Source: Orychophragmus violaceus
Taxonomy: Eukaryota > Streptophyta > Magnoliopsida > Brassicales > Brassicaceae
Reading direction: 5' to 3'
NCBI GenBank assembly: GCA_030180135.1
Contig: CM058230.1
Location: 13,269,082 to 13,333,081, forward strand
DNA length: 64,000 bases
Position numbers and translations under genes: made by a program. Shown here piece by piece: positions 32,352-42,254 of the stretch (position 1 is the first letter of the stretch; every line of letters begins with the position of its first letter). The notes below the pieces were generated by a model, which saw only the letters and a list, made by a program, of their open reading frames with translations, searched no databases and was not told the DNA's origin.

Positions 32352-32659
32352 GTGGAAGCCCCTTTGGTCCAGTGGTTTGACTAAGGGTTCATTAATGCTT
32401 CTACACCAGAAGGTCCGGGGTTCGAATCCCAGAAGGTGCGATTTATTATCTATTAATGCAGATTAATGGAGATAAGGTTACATGAGGTCTTCAGCGTGGT
32501 GCAGATGCAATCGTCAAGCGTAGATCTTCATAAGGTGATTCAGTGTGAGGAAGGCGTGAGACATGTAGAACCGTCAGACGTGTCAGCTGATAGAATTATC
32601 GATGTAATAATACTCATAAAATCTGTAATAGAATAGTAAAAACCAGTGTTCAAAAAAAA
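32352..32659 (+). mobile_element. tRNA-derived SINE inside a MITE
   Basis: About 308 bp. The head carries an A-box-like TTGGTCCAGTGGT (32364-32376) and a B box GGTTCGAATCC (32419-32429). The tail is TGTTCA followed by nine or ten A. The target duplication is 13 bp with one mismatch: AACAACCAACTCT (32339-32351) and AACAACCGACTCT (32660-32672). The unfilled counterpart is in the MITE paralogue near 41,225-41,240. It is a different SINE from that at 17197. Confidence 0.88.
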
Positions 32660-32790
32660 AACAACCGACTCTACACTGTTCACGTCACGTGTCGCTTTGT
32701 GATTGGTCCGTTTTTTTTTTTTTAGGATTCGAAAAAAAAAATTATTAAAATATTTTTTTTTAGAACCCAATGGAGTATCGGATGCTCTTA

Positions 32791-33436
32791 GCCTAGTCAT
32801 TTTCTAATGCACGCAGATCATTTACTAATTCGATAAATATGGTTCCGCTTCATTTTCTTAACAGTATACGGAATGTACGTTTTAATGATATTCGGCTGAT
32901 GTGGGATATTAATTTTGTGCCCGTTGTAAGTAAATAAGGTATCATTAAAATGAATAAACAAAGTTTTATTTAAGCATAACACGTCTTCGTCCTCTCTTCT
33001 TACAGTAACTCTCTCTCTCTCTCTCTGCCAACTGGTAATGTCATGTGATAACCAATAACAGGCTTAGTCTTTCTCTGTCCTTTTTTTTTTAATTATTGTC
33101 ACATGGTTTACGTATTATATCACAGAAGGCCACTGTAAATTTTATGTAAAATTCAAGAAAAGTAGAATTTGTTCAATATTTTATCGCAAAATTTTAAGAA
33201 AAAAACTTAATAGTATTTAAGAAATGAAAATGTACATAGTTTTGATGTACATTTCTCCTCTTTGTAAACGACATATAATGTTATTATTTGTTTTTTTTTG
33301 TGAAATTATTATTACTATTTGTTAAGATCTTTTTTCCTGGTCAAAAACTTGATAAGATCTTCTTACGCTACGGTTACACTGAAATACTGGAGTAAGAAAA
33401 TTGAATATATTAAACAAAAAATGTGGTAAATTAAAG
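32791..33436. other. Intergenic, no gene seen
   Basis: AT-rich, with a short CT repeat (about 33,009-33,026). It includes the 3' flank of the minus-strand OCTOPUS-motif gene. Confidence 0.55.
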
Positions 33437-33889
33437 TTACAGAAATAATCTGGAGAAGAAATTTTGTTTCTTGGGATGCTTCTTTTTTCTCTTATTAACG
33501 ACGATCTCACAATATCGATGTTGCAGAGGAGACAAACAAGAAGATACCGAAGAGTAGTAAGAAGAGATAGCCGTCGAAGAACAATCAGATTCTGATTCTG
33601 AAGAATCCGAGGAGCAAGATGACACCGTTTTAGCCACGTTTTTCGAAGAAGACGAACTCATGCTTGAACTATAGTCATAGAAATCGAGAGACAACTTGGA
33701 GAGACTCTCGTTGAGACAGAGGGAACATATTCCAGGAGATTGTCTGTGCTTAGGATGTTTCTTGCATAAGTAACTGCTGTCTGAAGAAGACTCTGATCTC
33801 TTCATCACCGTAAGGTTCTTTGGTTTCGAATCTGTTGTTGTTCGTATTGATCTTCTGTTTCTGCTACTGAGGAGGAAAACGTTCGCCAT
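33437..33889 (-). CDS. Small serine-rich protein with OCTOPUS-type CxxHP motif
   Basis: Single-exon gene of 150 residues. After MANVFLLSSRNRRSIR comes CKKHPKHRQSPGICSLCLNE (about residues 42-61), matching the CxxHPxxxxxxGxCxxCL signature seen at the N-terminus of OCTOPUS/DUF740 membrane-associated proteins. A long Ser-rich stretch (about 70-120) and a basic end (RKKKHPKKQNFFSRLFL) follow. No transmembrane segment is visible; it is far shorter than OCTOPUS. From memory the position between COX6B and bHLH94 matches AT1G22470, an uncharacterised protein with a paralogue near AT1G72240. The start is supported by a TATA box about 70 bp upstream. The molecular role is unknown. Confidence 0.85.
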   Translation of the reverse strand: MANVFLLSSRNRRSIRTTTDSKPKNLTVMKRSESSSDSSYLCKKHPKHRQSPGICSLCLNESLSKLSLDFYDYSSSMSSSSSKNVAKTVSSCSSDSSESESDCSSTAISSYYSSVSSCLSPLQHRYCEIVVNKRKKKHPKKQNFFSRLFL

Positions 33890-33958
33890 TGTTATTGTTG
33901 GTGACCTAATTTGTGTTTTTTTTCCTTCTTCTTGCCGTTTCGTGTGTTGTTTGTGTGT

Positions 33959-33966
33959 TATTTATA
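33959..33966 (-). promoter_or_regulatory. TATA box of the OCTOPUS-motif gene
   Basis: TATAAATA on the minus strand, about 70 bp before the start codon at 33889. Confidence 0.65.
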
Positions 33967-35920
33967 GGTGCTTGCCAGCTGGATATGATCTATATTTGAT
34001 GTTTCCGAGATATTTCTTTTTTCTTTTCTTTTGTTATTAATATTTTCCTAAAAAGCCTAAAAACAGTGGTCACCAGTTCATATTTATCATATTTTATTCG
34101 AATAGTATAAAATAGTTTTCAAAGTAGTTAAGAAAAAAGAAACACAATATTGGGTCACTCTTCCATACTATCGACCAAAGTAAATAATATATATCAATTG
34201 TCCTAATGAAATGTATGTTATCAGATCACCATATCTTGGTTCGAAACACAAAACAAACGATATTATTCTGTTGTTGCATCGGTTCGTATAGAGATCTGGA
34301 GTGGTTACAAACTGACAATGTATTTATATGGACGGCTTAGATGTATGAGAGTTGCACTGGACTCCACCTAATTAGGTGAGACGGTGTATCATTCTTAGAA
34401 TATGATCTCACATACTGACACATTGCAATCTTGTCTTTGTGTTTGGTTCAGTATGGTTTTTTAAGATTTTAAAAGAGTAACGCCGTTCTACTTTTTTTAA
34501 AATTCATTTTGGTAACTGACGCTGTAACACACATACGAAAAAAAATTCAACCAAGGAACATCCAAAGCATAACAGAGAGGACATGGCCCAACCACCGCAA
34601 GGAATTGACGTGTGGTCGTGGGAACGTAACCACCACCTTCGGTCAAAGGGGTCGGTGTGGTGGTGCCACCGTCAACACCGTTTGAAGAAGCTGACGCGAT
34701 GGTTATTAGAGCCCAACAGACATATACAAGTCCATAAGTCCAATTGTTCGATAAATCCATGTGTTTAGGGTTTTCTAGATAGATTCATATAAATACCCTT
34801 CTTATGTAAACAAAAGATGTAATTAAGAGATCTGCTGTTTGTGGTAACTCTATTCTTTCTTTTTCATATTTGATGAATACAAAAAAAATGATTTGCTCTT
34901 GAAGACAACTTAAAAATCATTTCCTTTTCTTTTAAATTTCTGTTTAATAAAACTCTCAATGATTTATTCCATTTGAATAATCTTATTTGAGCAAATTTTT
35001 TCTTGTTTTGAATCTGTTTATATGGTATCGAGCACCAGAGATAAGATCCTAAAACCATCTCAAGTGTATGCATTGAAGAGATGAAGATGCTATAACAACA
35101 CCACCTCGCTGTAGAAGAGCAAGTCCATAAACGAAGAAGCATGAGAAAACAACATCACCAACAACCAAAGAGAACGAAGAAGCACAGTTCCAGCTCAACG
35201 CACCAACACAAAGAAATGGAATCTGCACTAACTTGATGGCCACATAATTAAAAATCACAAGCAACACGACAATAACAAAAGCATAAATATGGGAGACACA
35301 ACCATAATCTTAGAGATGCATTGTCGACAAGAAAAGTATCAACCAAATTGCAAGAAGAAACCAAGATCCGACCTATCAATAAAGATAAATGTGATGGTAA
35401 AATAATCAAATGATCCCCTCTAGAGAAATTCGATCGAGACAACCCTTAGTTAGTATTTATAATGTTCATCAAGATCGATAACATTAACCACAAGAGGTAT
35501 ATATTAAGCATTGTTTTTCAATAATTGCCCTAAATTTTAGCTTCCCTCGGTAAGATAATTGTAGATATGTGTATGTGTTTGTGTGTATGCAAGCATACTT
35601 CAGTGTTTCCTCGAGCCTATGCATCAAATACGTAAGCGTAAATGGGCCAATACTAATAAGACTCACTTCCTAAAAAGGCCTAGGTAATAGGTCCTTTCAA
35701 TCCAATCATAATGCTACCCGTTTTAAAAATGTCACTACGTATGGAGAAAATATATTAATTCCGAATTAACTTCCTTTTCTATTTATTGGCCCAATTTGAG
35801 TTTTTTTTTTTTAATAAAAATTTTCATTTCACCATTATTTATCCTTAAGAGACTAATGAATCAGCTAACATGTTTTTAGTTTCTAAACAATTGAATAATT
35901 ATATTTCTGAATAAATATGT
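33967..35920. other. Intergenic with a possible copia LTR/leader remnant
   Basis: TGGTATCGAGCACC at 35023-35036 resembles a decayed copia primer-binding site, and a TATAAATA sequence near 34790 could belong to the LTR before it. An A+C-rich leader-like stretch follows to about 35,460. No pol motifs are present. The open frames at 34497-34760 and 34583-34768 overlap on opposite strands and are not recognised. Confidence 0.35.
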
Positions 35921-35930
35921 ATATAGAAAC

Positions 35931-36800
35931 GAGACGTTCTTAGATCCACTCCTAGGGTGGATCTCTATATCTACCACTCTCCCCTGCACCAATCATAATT
36001 CCACGTCACAAGAATGTTAAAATTAAAAAAAAAGTAAAAAAGTGTTAGAAAAAAAAGAAAACGCCAACACAATAAATGCTGTCTAACAATTAACTGTTTT
36101 TATTTTTTTTAGAGATTAGGATTTATGGTATAAGGTTTAAGCTCTTTGGGTTTAGGGTTTAGGGATTAGGGTTTAAGCTCTTTGGATTAGGGTTTAGGGT
36201 TTAGGGATTAGGGTTTAGTTTTTTATTTTTTTAAATTTACATGTTAGGTTTAGGGATTAGGGTTTATGGTATAGGGTTTAGGGTTTATGGATTAGGGTTT
36301 AAGCTCTTTGGATTAGGGTTTAGGGTTTAGGGATTAGGAGTTAGTTTTTTAAGATTTACATATTGGGTTTAGGGAGCTTAATCCCTAAACCTAAACCCTA
36401 ATCCAAAGAGCTTAAACCCTAATCCATAAACCCTAAACCCAAAAAGCTTAAACCCTATACCATAAACCCTAAACCTAACATGTAAATTTAAAAAAAAATT
36501 AAAAACTAAACCATAATCCCTAAACCCTAAACCCTAATCCAAAGAGCTTAAACCCTAATCCCTAAACCCTAAACCTAAAGAGCTTAAACTTTATACCATA
36601 AACCCTAATCTCTAAAAAAAATAGAAACAGTTAATTGTTAGATAGCATTTATTGTGTTGCCGTTTTTTTTTTTTCTAACACTTTTTTACTTTTTTTTTTT
36701 AATTTTAACATTCTTGTGACGTGGAATTATGATTGGTGCAGTGAAGAGTGGTAAATATAGAGATCCACCCTAGGAGTAGATCTAAGAATAAGAACGTCTC
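35931..36800. mobile_element. Palindromic Mutator-like MITE carrying telomere-like repeats
   Basis: 870 bp whose two halves are nearly perfect reverse complements, centre near 36,375. The ends are GAGACGTTCTTAGATC... and its complement ...AGAACGTCTC. Flanks are a perfect 10-bp direct repeat ATATAGAAAC (35921-35930 and 36801-36810), the duplication length typical of Mutator-like elements (9-11 bp). The outer 190 bp of each arm is a long TIR; the right TIR has a small TTATTC duplication near its tip. The inner part of each arm consists of TTTAGGG-type units. No ORF is present, so it would need a transposase in trans. Confidence 0.9.
36115..36620. repeat. Inverted interstitial telomere-like repeat block
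   Basis: Plus-strand TTTAGGG/ATTAGGG units to about 36,374, then CCCTAAA units to the end. Interspersed are TTAAGCTCTTTGG and TTTATGGTATA segments that recur, making a higher-order unit of roughly 120 bp, about two per arm. Degenerate units (ATTAGGG, TTTATGG) show it is not a fresh telomere end. Confidence 0.9.
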
Positions 36801-37109
36801 ATATAGAAACTACTCCATATAACCGACGTGTGATAGCCTTGTGGTAGAGCCGTAGAGGTTATTTAGGGCAAATCGTAAATCTGTTAGTCATTTAGTTTGA
36901 TCTCCACCAAAAACTACATTGTTACTGTTTGGCTACACAAAGATAGGATTTTAGGCTTTATTTGAAAATCCATGACCAAATTAGTTTTCAATATTATTCT
37001 TATAAGGGATTATTAGTTGGGTCAATCCAATTTTTCCGGATCAAAAACTAGTCTATATCATGAATATTTTCTTGAGTACCCGTTTTATGTTTTTTTCATG
37101 CCCACTTTA

Positions 37110-39855
37110 AGTTTTAAGAGAGTGGATGGATACATTTGTCATTCCCTCTTTGCCTGAAATTGCGAATGTATTTCTTAAACTGAACCCGAATAAAGCCTCT
37201 GGTCCAGACGGGTTAACGTCAGGCTTCTACAAAGGGGCTTGGCAAATCGTTGGGCAGGAAGTGGTGGTCTCAATTCGTGACTTCTTCACCTCATCTTTCC
37301 TTCCAGCCTCGGCGAACGCCACAATCCTCGCTCTAATTCCCAAGCGTCCAGGAGCTACTGCTATTACAGATTACCGACCTATTGCTTGTCTCAACACCAT
37401 ATACAAAGTCGTCTCGCGTCTGCTTGTCAAACGCTTGAAACCCCTACTGCCATCACTGATTGTGCCAAATCAGACAGCTTTTGTCAAGGACCGTCTGCTC
37501 ATTGAAAACACCATACTAGCAGGAGAATTAGTCAATGGCTACCATAAGAGTCAAGGCCCCAAAAGGATTACGATAAAAGTGGATATAGCTAAAGCGTTCG
37601 ATACAGTTTCATGGGACTTCTTATTCAACTGTCTTCAAGGATTGAGGATTCCAAGTGTCTTTCTTGGGTGGTTAAAAGCTTGTGTGTGCACAACTAATTA
37701 CACAATTGGCTACAATGGAATGGTGAATGGTTACTTTAAAGGAAAAAGGGGTCTACGTCAAGGGGATCCGTTATCGCCCTATTTGTTTGTTATAGCCATG
37801 AACAATCTATCGCTAATGCTAAATAAGGCTGCTGAAGAGGGAAGGTTTAATTACCATTTCAAGTGTGAGAAGACCAAGCTTACTCATCTTTGTTTTGCAG
37901 ATGACCTCTTGATCTTTATTGATGGATCGTTGAACTCTGTTCAGAACGTTCTACAGGTTTTGCGGGAGTTTGAGCTTCGGTCAGGGTTGGCAATTAGTGT
38001 TCAGAAATCATCATTCTTTGCTTCTGCTTTGACACAATATGAATCTGATCTCATTAAGTTCTCTACGGGAATGCCATTTGGAAAACTTCCAGTTCGCTAC
38101 TTAGGAGTGCCTCTTACTACTAAAAAACTTTCTATCCATGACTGTGAGATTCTAATTCAACAAGTCAAAGGGAGACTAACCTCATGGACAGTAAAATCGC
38201 TTACGTTTGCAGGCAGGCTTCTCCTTATAAAAACGGTTATTGGAGGGATTACAAACTTCTGGTGCTCATCCTTTCTCTTGCCAAAACAGATTATTAAGCG
38301 CATCAATTCACTTTGTGGTGTTTTCTTGTGGAAAGGAGACATTGAAGCACACCATTCAGCAAAAGTTTCTTGGGAGAATGTAACTAAGTCCAAGGCAACA
38401 GGCGGTTTGGGTTTAAAGGATTTAGTTACTTGGAACAAAGCTTGTGTTCTTAAACTAATTTGGCTATTATTTTTTCAAGCTGGTTCTGTGTGGGTGGCTT
38501 GGTTTAAAGCTGAGGTTTTAAGTGGCAGCCTATCAAACTTTTGGACAGTACAAACTCATCGAAAAAACAGTTGGTTGGCAAACAAGCTCATTCGAAATAG
38601 AGAGGCGATGTATACCTGGATTTTTCTGCGCGTTGGGAATGGTCAGTCATGTCGTTTCTGGACGGATCATTGGTCTCCTTTCGGCAACCTGAAAAACTAT
38701 CTCCTGGACGGTCGAAATCAGAGATTCAGGATAGGAGAATCAGCTACTCTAGCGAGTTTACACTGTCATGGAAACTGGCTACTACCTGATGCAAGGTCAG
38801 AAAACCAACTTAATGTCTATACTTTTCTCACAACTGTTAATTTGACGGATATGCCGGATAGCTATGAATGGACTATGGAGGGTGTTATCAATTCCAAATA
38901 CTCGACGTCAAGGGTTTATGAAGAGCTTAGGAGTACGAGTGTTGTTGTACCTTGGGAAAAGATTGTTTGGTCCTCTGGTGGAATTCCGAAGCATAACTTT
39001 TTATCATGGCTCTTTGTCTTGAATAAAAGCCCAACTAAGGATCGTCTCGCTTCCTGGGGATTAAATGTTGATACGAACTGCGTACTCTGCAATGGAGGAT
39101 TAGAGACAAGGAATCATCTGTTTTTTAATTGTGATTACACTTGGTTACTATGGAAAACTTTGGCTCGGAGGCTTACATTTGATTCAGCTAGAGATTGGAA
39201 TCTTCTACTCCAGCAACTCCAAAATTTGCAGGGGAATAAGTACTGGAAGCGACTTCTTCTACTCGGTTGGCAAGCTTCTATTTACTGGTCTTGGTCAGAG
39301 CGTAACGCAAGGATTCATCGAACCACCTTCAGATCGGCTGAGGTTTTGCAGGGGTTAATCAATCGACAGATCAAGGACCGGATCATGAGCTTCCGGCACT
39401 CAAATCCAACAGCTTCATCAGCAATGCTTCAATACTGGTTTGCATCACCATCAATTCCGATGTAGACCCAGTTTTCTTCTGACCTATTACACTCCTGTCA
39501 TCAATCGAACTCCTTTTAACTCGGCGAAGAAGAAGCATACCATCTGCATGCAGAACTCAACTGATCGACATCAGTCTTGGTCACTGGCTTTGATTGACAA
39601 GCGATTTTTAAAAAAAAAAAAGTGAAACAGAGTATCTCCATCTTGAAAACACGGGATTCAAGTTAGGTGGAGAAGTAAACACAAAGTGGTTGGGAAGAAA
39701 ATTACTTTTGGGTCATTAATGGGTCATTTCTTAGAGTCCATCTACCTAAATAATTTGGGTCTGAAATACTAGCCAAGGGGTTTGTAAAAATTTTATTTCC
39801 TTTCTGCAAATTTTAATATGAAAGCCTTTATTCAAAAAAAAAAAAAAAAAAAAAC
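37110..39855 (+). mobile_element. 5'-truncated LINE (L1 type)
   Basis: It begins within the linker before reverse transcriptase and ends in a run of about 20 A (39836-39855) after a 3' UTR of about 370 bp. The endonuclease domain and ORF1 are absent, the usual result of incomplete reverse transcription. No convincing target duplication was found. Confidence 0.85.
37126..39465 (+). CDS. LINE ORF2 fragment: reverse transcriptase and zf-RVT
   Basis: 779 codons without a stop. RT blocks: NPNKASGPDGL (about 20-30), YRPIACLN (83-90), QTAFVKDRLLIENTI, KVDIAKAFDTVSW with the first catalytic Asp (153), GLRQGDPLSPYLF (209-221), and FADD (257-260). The C-terminus has the zinc-binding RVT-associated region PKHNFLSWLFVLNKSPTKDRL with CVLC...ETRNHLFFNC. 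In a full element this protein nicks the target DNA and primes synthesis from the LINE RNA. Here the N-terminal endonuclease is missing, so it cannot act alone. The long open frame suggests a fairly recent insertion. Confidence 0.92.
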   Translation: MDTFVIPSLPEIANVFLKLNPNKASGPDGLTSGFYKGAWQIVGQEVVVSIRDFFTSSFLPASANATILALIPKRPGATAITDYRPIACLNTIYKVVSRLLVKRLKPLLPSLIVPNQTAFVKDRLLIENTILAGELVNGYHKSQGPKRITIKVDIAKAFDTVSWDFLFNCLQGLRIPSVFLGWLKACVCTTNYTIGYNGMVNGYFKGKRGLRQGDPLSPYLFVIAMNNLSLMLNKAAEEGRFNYHFKCEKTKLTHLCFADDLLIFIDGSLNSVQNVLQVLREFELRSGLAISVQKSSFFASALTQYESDLIKFSTGMPFGKLPVRYLGVPLTTKKLSIHDCEILIQQVKGRLTSWTVKSLTFAGRLLLIKTVIGGITNFWCSSFLLPKQIIKRINSLCGVFLWKGDIEAHHSAKVSWENVTKSKATGGLGLKDLVTWNKACVLKLIWLLFFQAGSVWVAWFKAEVLSGSLSNFWTVQTHRKNSWLANKLIRNREAMYTWIFLRVGNGQSCRFWTDHWSPFGNLKNYLLDGRNQRFRIGESATLASLHCHGNWLLPDARSENQLNVYTFLTTVNLTDMPDSYEWTMEGVINSKYSTSRVYEELRSTSVVVPWEKIVWSSGGIPKHNFLSWLFVLNKSPTKDRLASWGLNVDTNCVLCNGGLETRNHLFFNCDYTWLLWKTLARRLTFDSARDWNLLLQQLQNLQGNKYWKRLLLLGWQASIYWSWSERNARIHRTTFRSAEVLQGLINRQIKDRIMSFRHSNPTASSAMLQYWFASPSIPM

Positions 39856-40402
39856 AAATAGATAAAGAGAAAGCTGCAAGATAGTGAATCTAAGCTCAAA
39901 ACATAAAAAGCTGCTGAGGAAATCAGTCGGCTATCTTTTAAAGTGTTTCTTATTTAGCTATAATGAAAAGGTTTTCACATAAGAAGTTTGAATCATATCT
40001 ATAGGCTTTACTTTTTACTTTTTTCTAATAATACTAGCTCTACTTTTCTTTTTGATTTTTAGCCCTAAAAGTTAATATAGGTTCCATGTTCTTTGATGGG
40101 TCTTCATGATAAGACAATGATCACCATCTCTCTTCTTCTTCCACGAATCCCACGTACCGCTGATTTTGTGTCCAAATATACTATAAACCCCAAAACATGG
40201 ATTGCTATTATGATCACTGTAAGTTTGTAAAAAAGTTTCTTTTCTTTTTGACATTCAATATATCTCTCGAAGAAAAAAGACATTGGTCAAACTTTTTAAA
40301 TGGAGTATATATTATTTTTTCGTTTTATTAGCGATTAGTTTAAATCATATTTTGCCGTTTGATATGGTGCTCCATTGGAGCAACACAGACAGCAAATTTG
40401 CT
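39856..40402. other. Intergenic, no gene seen
   Basis: AT-rich flank between the LINE and the hAT-type MITE. Short frames only. Confidence 0.5.
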
Positions 40403-40410
40403 GTTATAGA

Positions 40411-40698
40411 CAGCGCCGGCTCATTAGTGGCAGGGGTCCTTGGGCAAATTTTTTTTTTTAATCCTCCAATTATATACTAGTGTAAAAACAGTAAATATAA
40501 TTTTTTTTGTATTATTAAATTTTGGGCCCTAAAAGCTATATCTGTTTAGCCATCTAGTTATCTAGTTATATGTTAGTGTGAAAATAACCCTAAAATTTTT
40601 TTCTACTGTTAAATTTAGACCCTAAAACTTTAAAAAAAAAAATTGGGATGGGCCCCGGGGCGGTCGCACTGACCGCCCCCCTATCTAAGCCGGCTCTG
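40411..40698. mobile_element. hAT-type MITE
   Basis: 288 bp with terminal inverted repeats CAGCGCCGGCTCA / CAGAGCCGGCTTA (right end read in reverse), flanked by a perfect 8-bp duplication GTTATAGA (40403-40410 and 40699-40706). CAGxGCCGGC ends and 8-bp duplications are typical of hAT elements. It has no ORF. Confidence 0.88.
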
Positions 40699-41071
40699 GT
40701 TATAGAGTCCGGTCGGAGTTGGCCTTAATGCCTTAGTAACTTCACATAGAGTTGTCCATTCATATGGTTCATATCTCGAGATGAATAGTTTATGCATGTT
40801 TGTTTCTTCTACTTTAGTTTATGCATGTTTATTCGGCCAAATGATTTTTATAAAGAGATGTAACCTATGTAAACAGAATTCTTAGCTTTTATATCACAGG
40901 AGAATGTAAAAAAAAACCATTAAAGGGTTAAAGGCTGTACTCACACATTCTCAAAATTCCTATAAAAAATGAAAACCTTTTTAAAGAAAGAGATACATAA
41001 ATTAATGAGTATTATTTTTTATACAAAATGCCACCTAAAGAACACTAGACATACGTATAGTATGGCAATTA

Positions 41072-41332
41072 GAGCATATGCAACGCTGTATTTTAGAGTT
41101 GGTTCTTAGCAAAAAATAAAATAAAATATTGTGTGGGTTCCAGCCAAAAATAAAATAAAATATTGTGTGGGTCTTACGTGGACTCCACACAAAATTAACA
41201 ACCCACCTCTTAAAATCCTAATGTAAGAACCGACTCTACACTGTTCACGCCACGTGTCAGATGTGAACCGACTCTACACTGTTCTTATTTTTTTTAAGAA
41301 CCTTTGTGCAAGTATTACCATTGCACTTGCTC
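41072..41332. mobile_element. Harbinger-type MITE (unfilled paralogue of 31979-32787)
   Basis: 261 bp; ends GAGCATATGCAACGCTG and ...CATTGCACTTGCTC, flanked by TTA (41069-41071, 41333-41335). It is the same family as the nested one at 31979 but without the inner MITE or SINE. Confidence 0.85.
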
Positions 41333-41335
41333 TTA

Positions 41336-41619
41336 GACCATGTGCATTAGAGGTTTAGAGCAGGCCCATCCGTGAACCCCCTTATGGGGTTCTTATTTGA
41401 TTTTTAAATTGTTTTTTTTTTTAAGCTGCAGAAAAAAAAAAAAAATAAAAATAAAAAAAATTATCCAACCGGGTTGCGCCACGTGGCGAACCCGGGTTCT
41501 AAAGAACTTCCAAATAAGAACCCCTCCCTTGGAAACTCCCCTTCTCTCTCCAACTTTTAGAATATTATATATATATTTTTTTTAGAACCCCTCCCTATGA
41601 ACCTCCATTGGAGGTGCTC
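41336..41619. mobile_element. Harbinger-type MITE, abutting the previous one
   Basis: 284 bp; starts GACCATGTGCATTAGAGG and ends CCTCCATTGGAGGTGCTC; TTA at 41333-41335 and 41620-41622. The left TTA is shared with the neighbouring MITE. Confidence 0.78.
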
Positions 41620-41622
41620 TTA

Positions 41623-41840
41623 GGGGGAGTTCTTGGCACGGTTTCTTAGAAACAGTTAAAAAATATTAATATTTTAAGTGAATAATTAAGAACCGGCTCT
41701 TATTTAAGAGTTTTTAAGAACTGGGTTCGTCACTGTTCATGCGATGTGGCAACCCATGATTAGCACTCTTTTTTTTTTTTTCCCAACTACAAAAAAAAAT
41801 TAATAATAAAATATATTTAAGAACCCCCAAAAAAGTTCAC
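41623..41840. mobile_element. Third MITE-like block, ends uncertain
   Basis: It begins GGGGGAGTTCTTGGCACGG right after the shared TTA and ends with TTAAGAACCCCC. GTTCTTA/TAAGAAC ends and the GTTCATGCGATGTGGC block resemble the other Harbinger-type MITEs here. The exact right end is unclear. Confidence 0.45.
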
Positions 41841-42075
41841 TAATGTCACCAACCTACACACTTAACCATTTATCAAAAAAAATCAACCTTTCTTTTTACA
41901 AATATTTCTGACATAGAATAGAGGCCAAGGGCAACATATTCATTACAGGATATAAAAATGCAACTTACATAAAAAAAAAGAGAAACAGCAAAAGAAGTAC
42001 TTCAATTATTTCCAAATAGATATAGAGAAAAAGGAAACATTTAAAACTAAATGATTTAATCTATATGCTAGATTA

Positions 42076-42204
42076 TTATGACTCCTCTTGATTCCTCATG
42101 ATTTGATTCAAAGCTGTTGCAATGTCGTCCACTGTATTCAGTTGGCTCCCTTCTTCAATCTGAACAAACCATTTTCATAATAAAATAAAAGTATATATAT
42201 ACAG

Positions 42205-42254
<50 letters not shown>

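Larger units (their letters stand above)
31979..32787. mobile_element. Harbinger-type MITE, host of two later insertions
   Basis: The ends are GAGCATATGCAACGC... and ...GTATCGGATGCTC, forming short terminal inverted repeats, flanked by TTA (31976-31978 and 32788-32790), the target duplication of PIF/Harbinger elements. Without its insertions it matches the MITE at 41072-41332 (shared AAAATATTGTGTGGG, ACACAAAATTAACAAC and CCGACTCTACACTGTTCACG blocks). It contains a second MITE (32003-32241) and a SINE (32352-32659). Confidence 0.85.

Noticed and set aside
32352..32440. tRNA gene suggested by A and B boxes
   Set aside because: The rest of a cloverleaf, including a paired acceptor stem, is missing; the A tail and 13-bp target duplication show it is the head of a SINE.
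34497..34768. Possible small gene near 34.6 kb
   Set aside because: Opposite-strand frames overlap, neither has a recognisable motif, and the area looks like a decayed repeat.
36115..36620. Chromosome end or telomere fusion point
   Set aside because: Head-to-head telomere repeats could mean a fusion, but the block lies inside a 10-bp-flanked palindrome with unique terminal inverted repeats, so transposition is simpler.
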